Assembly: GCA_013398955.1 (NCBI GenBank)
Contig: VWPU01004922.1
Location: 1-64,000, forward strand
Direction: 5' to 3'
Source: Callaeas wilsoni
Taxonomy: Eukaryota > Chordata > Aves > Passeriformes > Callaeidae
DNA: 64,000 nucleotides
Under the pieces are notes generated by a model. The model was given only the letters and a program-made list of their open reading frames with translations, ran no database searches and was not told the DNA's origin. Positions within the stretch are counted from its first letter, which is position 1; each line of letters opens with the position of its first letter. Positions 54,400 through 64,000 of the stretch are shown in pieces. The position numbers and the translations under genes are program-made.

Positions 54400-55090
54400 T
54401 GGGGTGGAGTCAGGAACTCCTCATGACAGTCTGGGAAGCGGCTGGCTGGGGGGCAGCTCTGCTGGAAAAGGACCTGACACCCTGCTCCGTGTCAGCAGCA
54501 TTCCCCAATGCAAGCTGACAGCACAGCGGGCTCAGAGGGCACGGCCGTGGTGCGGAGTAAGAGGTGACACTTGCTGGATCACACCTGGAAAACCGTGTCC
54601 ACGTGTCCAGTTTCGGGCTCTCGGATACAACAGACACAACAGTACGTAAGGCACATTCAGCAGAAGGCCACCAAGAAGGTTATGGGCTGGAGCTCTTACC
54701 CTGCAAGGAGAGAGAGAGAACTGAGCTTTTCCAGCCTGGGGAAAAGGTGGCTTCAGAGGGCCCCAAGAGCAGCCCTTCGACATGCAGGAGATTACAAAAA
54801 CAGCAGGGACAGGCTCTTTGCAGCCATGCCCGGTGGAAGGGTATTCTGACAGCAGTCAGACAGAAGGAGGAGCTGATGGCAGCACAGATGCACACAGGAG
54901 CAATTTCACACCAAAGTCAGTCAAGCTGTGCAACAAGATGCCCAAAGAGTTTGTGCAGTCTCTGCCCTCGGACCAGTCAAAGTTTAGAGAAAGGTCAGAG
55001 CTCAGTTTGAAATTGAGCCTTGAAACAAACAGCTGTGAGCAAAAGGCTGTAGACATTCTAAGGTCCCTTCCAACCTGAACTTCTGTTGTT
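54400..55090 (+). mobile_element. CR1 LINE fragment (3' end of ORF2 and 3' UTR)
   Basis: This is a diverged, 5'-truncated CR1 non-LTR retrotransposon copy. In order along the plus strand it shows hallmarks of the end of CR1 ORF2: a GGAAGCGGCTGGCTGGGGGG-like block with AAAAGGACCTG, a GTGTCCAGTTTCGGGCTC block, a GGCCACCAAGAAGGTTATGG block, a CTTTTCCAGCCTGGGGAAAA block, and the terminal AAGGTCCCTTCCAACCTGAA near 55060. The typical terminal ATTCTRTG repeats are degraded. The reading frame is broken, so it makes no reverse transcriptase. It is antisense to CTNNA3 and is the longest mobile element in the window. Confidence 0.9.
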
Positions 55091-58000
55091 CTGAAATGCA
55101 GTTACAGAGTAATTATATGATAAATACTGACATCGATTCCTTCTGGGGCAAGAGTGACTCACTTCCCCAGAGTAATCTAGGAAAGGTAACAGAAATGTAA
55201 ACAATGCAACAACATCATGACAGATTTCCTAGGTCACTACAAGGACACAATGGTCCTCCTAAGAAACCACAGAAACATGCTGGCACTCCGCTATTTCTGT
55301 TCTTTTAACACAAAATCGTGAGGAACTTATTTCTGTCAAGCTGTGCCTTCTATTTCTCTTAACACAGTGGGGGAGCTTAAATATCCAGATATTCCCAAGC
55401 TCTGCAAAAAATGTCTATCTATTTACTACCAACTCATAAAACAAACTTGGAAGCAAAAAAACCCCACTATAATGGTAAAAAAGTGCAAGGATATGTGACA
55501 CTGTTGCTTTGGCATCTGGCCTATAAAGTGATTGCAATAACATGGAAATGAAAAAACCCAGAACAATTTAAAAGCCTTGAAAGTTGAGTATCTTGTATAC
55601 AACATATTTAATCATAAAATGCATTTCAGTCAATATAAATAAATAACATTGAGGTCATGTTGATAACAGCTCTAGACAATACAGACACATTCTACCCAAG
55701 GGCTAAGTGCATTCCAAGACTAAATAAATTACTGGCTTTATTTGTTAATAAAACCAACTTGAATTGTTTTGTAAATGTAAAAGGTAAACTCTAAACCCCA
55801 CTGAAAACAGCTGAAAGTAGATGCAGAGTAAAGGGAGATTGTTTAATCATTATATCAAGTGACATATCAAGACAAAACAAAATTGTATTTCACAAGACAC
55901 TTTCATCCATTTCTGAACATAGGAGGATTTCCACCCACAGCCCACTCCTCTCCCCACGACATACTGAAAATGCTATCTCAGCAGCCTTATCTAGTCCTGA
56001 TAGTTACGAGGAGATAAGTGTACAGGTGGTACACGACCATAAGGTTTCACGTTATGTTCAAGATTAAGACACCTACTGCTTCAGACAGAGACTCGAAAAT
56101 CCAACAGGAAATAATGGAGAACTAATTAGAACTCAGCAATCCCTAAAATACTAAATGCAGTGGTGAAAACAAGACAAATTATGATCCAAGATAAAATTTC
56201 AAAGTCCTATTTGCAACCTCTATTTTGGCAGAACTAGTATTTCAAGAACTTACTAAGATTCTTTCTCCTTTCCCACAATTTAAAAAGCAAGGAGAGATCT
56301 CACTCAAGGCACGTGGTTTAACAGTGAACATGCTTGACTATGTTTTGTAATAAGTTTGCTAAGTTATATATGGGTTTATACTACACTACAGTTACAGTCC
56401 TTGATTGATAAGATGAACACATATACAGATTACACTTATAAACTGGGGGAGAAGGACATCAATAAAGCTCAACATATATGACACAATTATTGCTTCAGGT
56501 ACATTTTTAGGTATATTATACAAAATCCTAACCAAAACAGCAACAAGAAAATACAACCTACTAAATCAGTATTAATTAGTTCCTCATTCCCTCTTGGGAT
56601 TTCTAACAAAACCATCACCATTACAAACCAAACTCTTCTTTAGTCAATTATCTAAATGCCACTGCCCTTCATTTCCTGTAACATCTATAAGCTATAGTAT
56701 GGTCTGAGCAGAAGAAATGAAGAGCTGAAACCAACAGCAAGCTTTCAATCCCACACAAAAACAAGTTACTGAACAGACAGAGCAGAAAGCTTTAGGAGAG
56801 TTACACAGAGACAGGGACATGCAGGTTGAAAATCTATAATGTGCCTCCGGAAAGAACAGGTGGAAATAGTCTGGTGAAAAAGTGGGACTCACAGGCACCC
56901 TCAAGTATATTCCAGGTCACTCACGCAGTCAGACAAGCTCCAGTTTTTCACCTTTTTCTGCCACAGTCGAAGATCAAAGCAGCAGCAAACACTATCATGC
57001 CTTTTCTGGTCCTGGAGGTTTTTCCTGTCCTCCCAAGGCCTCACTCCATGCTCCTGGCTTCCACTGCAGGCTTCAAGGACCTTGCTAAGGTTTTCCTTGC
57101 TGCAGCCTACAAACATCCCAATCTTCCTGGGCTGCTCCTCTCTCCCAGTTAACACAACTGTGAACAAATAAACCAAGAGCCCATGCAGACCAGATTCTTG
57201 CTCTAGCAGGATTAGTGCCAGAACAACACTCAGGTGATGTGTTTGTCTTCACTTACAGCAGGACCAGCAATGGAAAGAGCCTGCTTGCGTTAAGTAAGAA
57301 CACTCAGTATTTGTGGTTTAACCCCAGCCAGCAATTAAGCACCACACTTGAAGCCATGCATGCAAGCAAAGGAAAACAAGGAATTCCCATCTTCAGGCAC
57401 ACGTTCAGCCAAGCCCAGGAAAAGAGGGCTCCATCACTGCATTCACACACAAAGTCGCGTGTCCTTGTTCTGACGTTCTTTTTATAGCCATGCGGTCAGA
57501 ACGCTCTCTACCGTGCATCCTCTTACTGTCAGAGGTCAACGAGAGCAAATGCTCCTGCCCAGGACAACCACCAGCATCCTGTTAGCCAGGTCTCATTTCA
57601 ATTCCTGGGCAGCAGATGCTACATGGGATAACAGTCCAATATTCAAGGAAGTTACTGAAAGGGACAGTTAAAATCCAGAGTAAGGTTACGGCATCCTAGT
57701 CAAACATATTGTCCACATCTTTTCCTGCTAGGACACCAATACCAGCACGTTTGGGAAATAAAACATGAAAATCGACACCATCAAGGTTTTTATTGCACTC
57801 TTAACAAATCCAAAACGATCTACAAGTACACATCAAGTTGCCTGTGTAGCCTACAAAATCCTAAGAATAGTTTTGAAAGCACTACAATCCCATGATACAC
57901 ATAATGGCATGACCTTATCTGAAAACTGAAATTTAATTCCCATCAATTCACCATGTAAAGATATACTGGGGGAAAATAAGCTTGGTAAACAACACCCGAA

Positions 58001-58183
58001 ATTGCTCTGTTTGCAATAGTAGCAACAGCTTTATGACGTAAAACAAAGCTTTTCTAACTCAGAATAGCAAATTAAGACTCTGCCTCCATGCCAACAATAA
58101 TGCACAATCATCTAAGAGATACAGGAAGGAAGCTGCTGCTGTATTTGCTACTTTTACTATTACTTTCAAAGCTGCTATGACAT

Positions 58184-58207
58184 TTCCTAATTACTGTTAA
58201 TTAGGAA
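58184..58207. promoter_or_regulatory. homeodomain-type inverted repeat
   Basis: TTCCTAATTA and TAATTAGGAA form a perfect 10-bp inverted repeat around a 4-bp spacer, giving two TAATTA homeodomain cores. About 40-60 bp further on, TTTGCAAAT and ATGCAAAA resemble POU octamer sites. The cluster looks like a possible conserved non-coding element, but conservation cannot be judged from one sequence. Confidence 0.35.
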
Positions 58208-58510
58208 TTTAGTAAAGCAGGCAGTCAAATTGCCAGAAATTTTTGCAAATATGAATGCAAAATGTAACACAGAAAATCCCCTTGCAGATCATGTTACCTC
58301 TCTTTGCCACATATAACAACATTATAGCATTGTAGTTTGCACACAGAAATCATGAAAACACAGGAAGGGTAGTTATCCATTGCCTTGAATTTGATTCTAC
58401 AGCTATAAAACCATATAAAAGCTCTTTTTAAAATCCTGGAAGCTCAGAGACATGAATCAGACAAGATTGTAAGATTTGCCCTTTCACCCCTTCTCCAGGT
58501 CAGATACTCC

Positions 58511-58640
58511 ACAGATTGATGGAATGGCAGGGGCTGGAAGGGACTGCTGGAGGTCAGTCTGGTCCAACTCCCTGCCCAAGCAGGACCACCTCCACATGAT
58601 TCCTTTAATATCCTCCCTCAGAGCTGTGCCAGAATTCCCA
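58511..58640 (-). mobile_element. CR1 LINE 3'-terminal fragment
   Basis: The plus strand reads GGAATGGCAGGGGCTGGAAG, GGACTGCTGGAGGTCAGTCT and GGTCCAACTCCCTGCCCAAG, followed by CAGGACCACC. This is the reverse complement of a CR1 3' end. It is in the same orientation as CTNNA3 and truncated. Confidence 0.82.
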
Positions 58641-61600
58641 CAAATCACTCAAGTCTGACCCTGCACAAAGGGAAAAGGTAAATGTGCAGGGAATAAAAAG
58701 AAATTGTTGTGCTTTTGCTTTCCAAGCTCATGCAGAAGGCAGTAGAAGTCTCCAGAAAGCTTTTTCCGCAGCTGCAGCTCGTGGGACACAGGGGCACACA
58801 CCAGAACGTGGACCATGCAGCCCATCCTGTCATCAGTGCAGCTACAGCAGATTCACATGTACTTCATCCACTTCCCTAAGTGCTTCCATCTGTTCCTCAT
58901 CTACACCCCCAGGTGACTGCAGGGTGCTGAGCACCCACAAGAATCCCCCTCACACTGCCAGTACTCCAGCTGGAAAACATCTCCAGGCTAGGTGTAAAGC
59001 TGCTAACAGAGATGCGCAATGCCCCAGAACAAAGCCATGTCAGATGGATCCATGGATCAGTGATTTTAGCTCCTTGCTTTAACACCAGCAATGAGTTCCC
59101 TTGTCAGCTTGTGCTGTTTACACCTCCCTATTACTGCATGTTACAGCTATTTACATTATCACCTCTTTATTGCTGTCCATCCCTCTCTTCCAGAAACCAT
59201 GTAAAACTCTACCTCTTAAGAGTGGTATTATGTTGCTGTCTTCTCCTACTCTCAGCTTTCCTACCCTCCTCCCCAGACTCAGTGGGTTTTTCACCACAAG
59301 AAGTCTCTAATAATGATACTTTACTGCCATTCTTCCCCTTCCTGGCATTTTGCTGTAGGACTGTCACCAACAAAATGTAGCATCTCAAATTGACTTACAA
59401 ATTCAGAAAAAAAACTATGAAGTCAAAGAGATAAAAAAAGAAATACCTTTCCAGGAAAAGTACTTTGAAGTTTTAAAGGCAAAGGGAAAACCAAATTGTT
59501 TATAAAACATTCATAGCACTCTGGTGCAGTATTAATCTATAGCAAATGCCCTCCAGCAACTTTAAAAAACTTAATCAGCCTCATGTCTTATGTCCACCGA
59601 CTGCAGGTGAGGCAAGAAGAGGATAAAACAGGACAGCTTCTGTATTGCTATAGAAGCTGAGGCTACTCAGGGTTTGTGTTTTTGTTTAATATTACAAAGT
59701 GAGTATTTGTTGAGGATTCTATTCTAACACAACAGATGCTGGAAGATGAAAGTTAAGACTGAAAACCTCAAGGCATCTTGTAGTTAATTATTCTCTCTCC
59801 AAGTACTATCATAAAAGAGCCAAGCAGTCACAGCCAGCATGAGACTTTCAGGGGAATCTAAGAGTAACAGGAGGTGGGGGGAGTTTCCCCCCTTCAAACT
59901 CTTTATTAGAGAAGTCCAAGCCAAAGCAAACATCTAAGTCTATTTGTACTGAAGCATGAAGTACTGTGCCTTCCAATACATTTTGGGTTCCACAGCTTTA
60001 GGATTCACAGTATCCCAATAAGCTTGCTGTGAGGCTTTTAAAACGACAAACCTTAATTTGCATAAACTGAGCAAGGTAACGTCCTACGAATACCAGTGTC
60101 AGTACGTTATGCTAGGGGATATAGGAAAGATTTTTCCTTGTACCATTTTCAGTCCTTGCCATATAGCCAGACAGCTGGTTTTGTCCATGCCCCTCTAGCG
60201 CAGATTGCCCTTCAGATGACCCCTGCGCTGCTCTGATGGTACAGAGCAGCATCCATCCAAACAGGGTCACACGCCACTGTGCCAGCTGAGGATGACTAAC
60301 AGCTGCTTCCACACGCTGCCTCCTGTAACCGGTACCAACAGCTCTCTAGCAACCCTGGACACTGCCTTCTCTCACCAAAGCTGTGCCACTGCCAGCTCAA
60401 GCTGGCACCACTCAACGAGTCTGCAGTGCCACCAAAAGCAGAGCCTGCTCCTCCTCTAGACTGCCCTCACTCCTTCCCTTCCCAGGCAAGCTCGTTGAGG
60501 CATCCACACAGCCAGCTACACTGGGCAGCTGACCTGAAGGAAAACTTAACCTTCCTGCTTCCCAGGTGGAGTCACAGCAGTTTCCTGATCCAGGCTGCTG
60601 AGGAGCTATGTGACTGCTACTGCTGCTCTTGAGGGCAGGGGCAGAAACGAGAGCCTGGGAGCAGGCTGGGAGGGAAGCCTCCAGCAGCACGGATGCTGTA
60701 AGCCAGACCAACGGGTTGCAGAACCAGGGTGTACGAGGAGGAACTCGACATAGGAGTGCTCGAGAAGTCTACCATAGATACCGAGGTTAATGACAAAATC
60801 CTCATCTTCAGCAGCACTGTGTGTGAACTCTGCAACATGGTGAAAACCTACATGAAACCCGTCACTTCCCCAGAGTAACTTTCCTTTCAGAAATAATATT
60901 ACTAAGGGACAATACATGCTTTTAATTAAATCCTCCGGTGAAAGGCTGGAGATGATACCTAAGAAGAAGCCCGATACTGTTGGCTACTAACATCTCTTTT
61001 CTGTCTTTTAAAGCAGATGGTAGAGAACTCACTGATTTACCATGTTCTCCCCCATTACTTCTGCCCTGTATTTGAAGGAAATTGTATTAATACAGATAAA
61101 AGGAGATGCTATACAGATGGTTCAAGCAAGAAAATGAAACTGTGGTTACTAAAGTGATATTGGTGAAGAGTCTTTATGAGGCTAATAAAAAATCATCTTC
61201 AGTGTCCCCCACTATTTAATGTGCCAGAGCAAGTAACAAAATGGATGATTGATTTTCTCTTTCTGAAAGAGTAAATATACAGGAAATGCGAATTGCTAGC
61301 TTCAAAAATCCACACCATCATAAAATACATACTTAAACTCCAATACCTGAAAAATGCAACACATCAAAAGATCCTGCCCACTGATTAGTTATTAAGTTTC
61401 ATTTTTGTGAACAAGAATTTTCATGTTTGCTAGTACCTACTTCCTAGAAAATTACACAGAAGGAAATAATATCCATTTATCTGTATCAACAAAAAAAGGC
61501 TAGACATTTTAAGTCTAAATCCACACATAGCTCAAAGGAAGAGCTAAAATCCTCCATTTTCATAACAGAAAAACACAAATACAATGTTTAATTTTGAGAA

Positions 61601-61891
61601 AAAAATTACAGGGCATTCACATGAAAGCTTAAACAAAACTTATAAAGCAGAACAAAGTTATGATCATTTTCTAAGAAAGCAAGCAGAGAGCACACAAGCC
61701 CTGCTTGGGAAGTAGAGCTTCCCAAGTTGGATTTTCGTGTGCGTGGGGCACAGTGCTGTCACTGTTGGGCTGCTGAAGGCTTCCACCACACTCTGCACCA
61801 AACTGGAGGTAATCACTGTACTTGGAAGAGCAGATTATGCAAGTGGCTACTGGACTGGAATGGAGACACTTTGCCTGGACCCCTTCTGCAG

Positions 61892-61905
61892 ACACACACA
61901 CACAC
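61892..61905. repeat. AC dinucleotide repeat (7 units)
   Basis: Seven uninterrupted AC units in intronic sequence. Confidence 0.9.
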
Positions 61906-64000
61906 TCTCCAAAAAACCCCTCAGTCCCTCAACTCTTGGTTCCATGGTATTTCTGAACTTACTGAGACACACAGACCATTTCACATGATCCCAAAAGACA
62001 CGTGATGGGCTTAATACTGTCTGCTAGCAAGAGAGTAAAGAAAGCATCGCTACAACAGTGCTGAAATTATTAAAATTCAAAGAAAGGCAGGTTTCAGGGG
62101 CTGGTTTCTTGCAAGGCTTGGTGGTTTTTGCCCTTCTCCTCCCTTCTCCTCACTGCAGGTACACACGTGTCAAAAGACAAACAGCTCTATAATACCAAAA
62201 TACAGCAGTCAGTTCCAGGCTGTCATGCTGGCATTGAAGAAACAGATGAATTATGCTGGACAAGCCAAATACAAAATGTTCAAGACAGCTGTCAGATCAG
62301 TATTTCAACAGCCTGGAAACATGATGGGTATAAATATATTCCCACTGATCAGCTCAGCATCCTGCTTACCCCAATATCTCCCTCCACATTACCTGAACCA
62401 CCACAGTGATTTATTTACAAAACCTCTGTGGCCAAAAAATCACCTTCTATATTTACTGGTTTATCACATACCAGGCAGTATTAAGAACCACTAACAGCAT
62501 ATTAAGTTCTAAGTAGCAAGAAAAGACGGCATTCAAAATTACAGCTGAATCCTTCACGAATGTGCCAAGTGTTCTGCACTTTTCATTAGTTACGTGTTAC
62601 ACAGAACTGCTTCTCACCTCCATTTATAACCAGATGGTTTCTATCTATCTCTCAATACTTCAGAGAAAAACAGAGCTCACCAAAATACTAAGATCCAAGG
62701 TTCTGCTAATATCAGTGCTTACACATCTTCTTTAACATATCTGGTAGAATATTCCATGGGATGAAATGACTTTCAAAAATGTTTTTATCACCATCTGAAG
62801 ATTACATTAAACCATGAACATCCATGTGTTTTTCTTGCATTTTCCTTCCTTTCTTGATGTGCCAGTAATTACCCTGTACCACTCTGGGAACTAGCAGCAA
62901 GCTCCAGTGAGAGCTCCCTTTCAAAGGAAGTGAGCCTAAAATTCACTATTTCAGATATAGTTCTTCTAAAATATCCCAAACCCCCTGCTCCTTACAACAC
63001 TCCAGAGATCTTTATGCTAATAAAAAGGCTCTAGGCAGAGCCCTCTGATACACTGAAGAGCATCTTAGCTGTTGCCTTAAGCCCACCCACCTCTGAACTC
63101 CACTTTGACACAACTGTTCCAGCTTTAGGCTCAAGGTCATTCTCCTCAGAAGCAGCAGCTCAGAATTTGAAAGCTGATTAAACCATAAAAATGTAAAAAC
63201 TTGTGCAGAATTTAGATAGAGAAACAAGATTCTCATCTGCTAATCTCTGCTTTCCCACAGGGTAACTGTTCCTCTCTATGTTGACAGGTTTACCACCTAC
63301 CAGGTATTCCAGAGGATTGTTAGAGCACCCAGTCTTCCCCAAACACACCACTGAACTGAAGCACAAGGGTAACAAACCCAAAATGGGTATTAGCAAAACA
63401 CCTCTCCAGATTTATAGCCTCGCTATTCAAAAACAAGTTTGTTTACTTCTGTTGGTTCTTTCCCATGCGTTCATTTGAAGTCAAGATTTTGCTGGCACAC
63501 CAGGACAGTAACATGGATTCCCACTACAAGTGACACTGGAGATCTTACTTACCTGACAACATCCAATTCTCCTAACATATAAACAGAAATAATTCTTCCT
63601 TCATCAAATCATATGCAAACAGCTCTTTATTTTTTTTTTAGTCTATTACTACTGATTTAACACTAAATTAATTTCTCATGAAACATTTGTAACATTCCAG
63701 GATCAGTATGTGTTTTGCATTGGCTCTAATATAAATGCCCAGCTTATTTCATTTGTTGAATGGTCAAAATATTTGATAATAATTTCACTTGAGAAAACAA
63801 AAAAAGGGAGTTCAGAATCAACCCTCTACATTTTACCTACAGTAGAGTATGATTAATGTAACAAAAGCCAAAAGGCTTTCCTCCAGTGTTTGCCAATTCT
63901 GTAGCTGCCTTTTCCTCTGTGCTCCATAGGAAGTTTTGCTGTCAAATCTGCGAAACTCCCAAGCCTCCAAGGTGTTTTCTGTAAGTGCTAGGGGGTGTTT

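Larger units (their letters stand above)
49589..64000 (-). other. CTNNA3: CTNNA3 intron, 5' portion leaves the window
   Basis: This is the intron upstream of the exon at 49432-49588, ending in a TACAG acceptor. The preceding family exon (peptide ending near HLETLCPQ) was looked for on the minus strand and not seen, so at least 14.4 kb of this intron is present. Contents are a CR1 fragment of about 690 bp at 54400-55090, a CR1 3' end in the other orientation at 58511-58640, a homeodomain-type inverted repeat at 58184-58207 and an AC microsatellite at 61892-61905. No nested gene is recognisable. Confidence 0.85.

Noticed and set aside
54404..55078. Several overlapping frames of 70-148 codons
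   Set aside because: They fall inside a diverged CR1 fragment. None preserves a reverse transcriptase frame.
49589..64000. Search for the preceding CTNNA3 exon and for the nested gene LRRTM3
   Set aside because: No minus-strand segment resembled the expected LETLCPQ-type exon end, and no leucine-rich repeat frame was present on either strand.

Overview
The window looks like nuclear DNA from a bird, or less likely another sauropsid. It is AT-rich and intron-like throughout, with no bacterial gene organisation. The only interspersed repeats I can recognise are short, 5'-truncated CR1 LINE fragments, and I saw no mammalian SINEs. All the protein-coding sequence I can support belongs to one gene, alpha-T-catenin (CTNNA3), on the minus strand.

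Three consecutive internal CTNNA3 exons are present, in transcription order from high to low coordinates: 49588-49432 (157 nt), 27544-27344 (201 nt) and 8814-8663 (152 nt). All three have AG acceptors and GT donors, and their phases fit together (0 to 1, 1 to 1, 1 to 0) to give one uninterrupted peptide of 170 residues. This peptide covers the end of the MII bundle and the MIII bundle of the middle (M) region, which lies before the actin-binding domain. The introns between the exons are 21,887 and 18,529 bp. The flanking introns run off both ends of the window (at least 14.4 kb upstream and 8.7 kb downstream). The first exons, the promoter and the actin-binding domain are therefore not here.

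The rest of the window is intron. It holds six CR1 fragments, a 17-bp minisatellite, several microsatellites and homopolymers, and small tandem duplications. One rearranged duplication contains the only ambiguous base (18330). A few AT-rich stretches carry regulatory-looking motifs, including a perfect CArG box at 36509-36518 and a homeodomain-type inverted repeat at 58184-58207.

The most unusual signal is the middle exon. It sits inside a sharply bounded CpG island (about 27236-27545, about 49 CpGs counted by hand in 300 bp) within a 40-kb AT-rich intronic landscape. Its codons and amino acids have shifted towards G+C, while the two neighbouring CTNNA3 exons look ordinary. Other small CpG-rich patches cluster between 24 and 32 kb. 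I interpret this as a local hotspot of GC-biased evolution or an orphan intragenic CpG island, possibly with promoter activity. I found no non-CTNNA3 gene, RNA gene or novel multi-gene system that I could defend.
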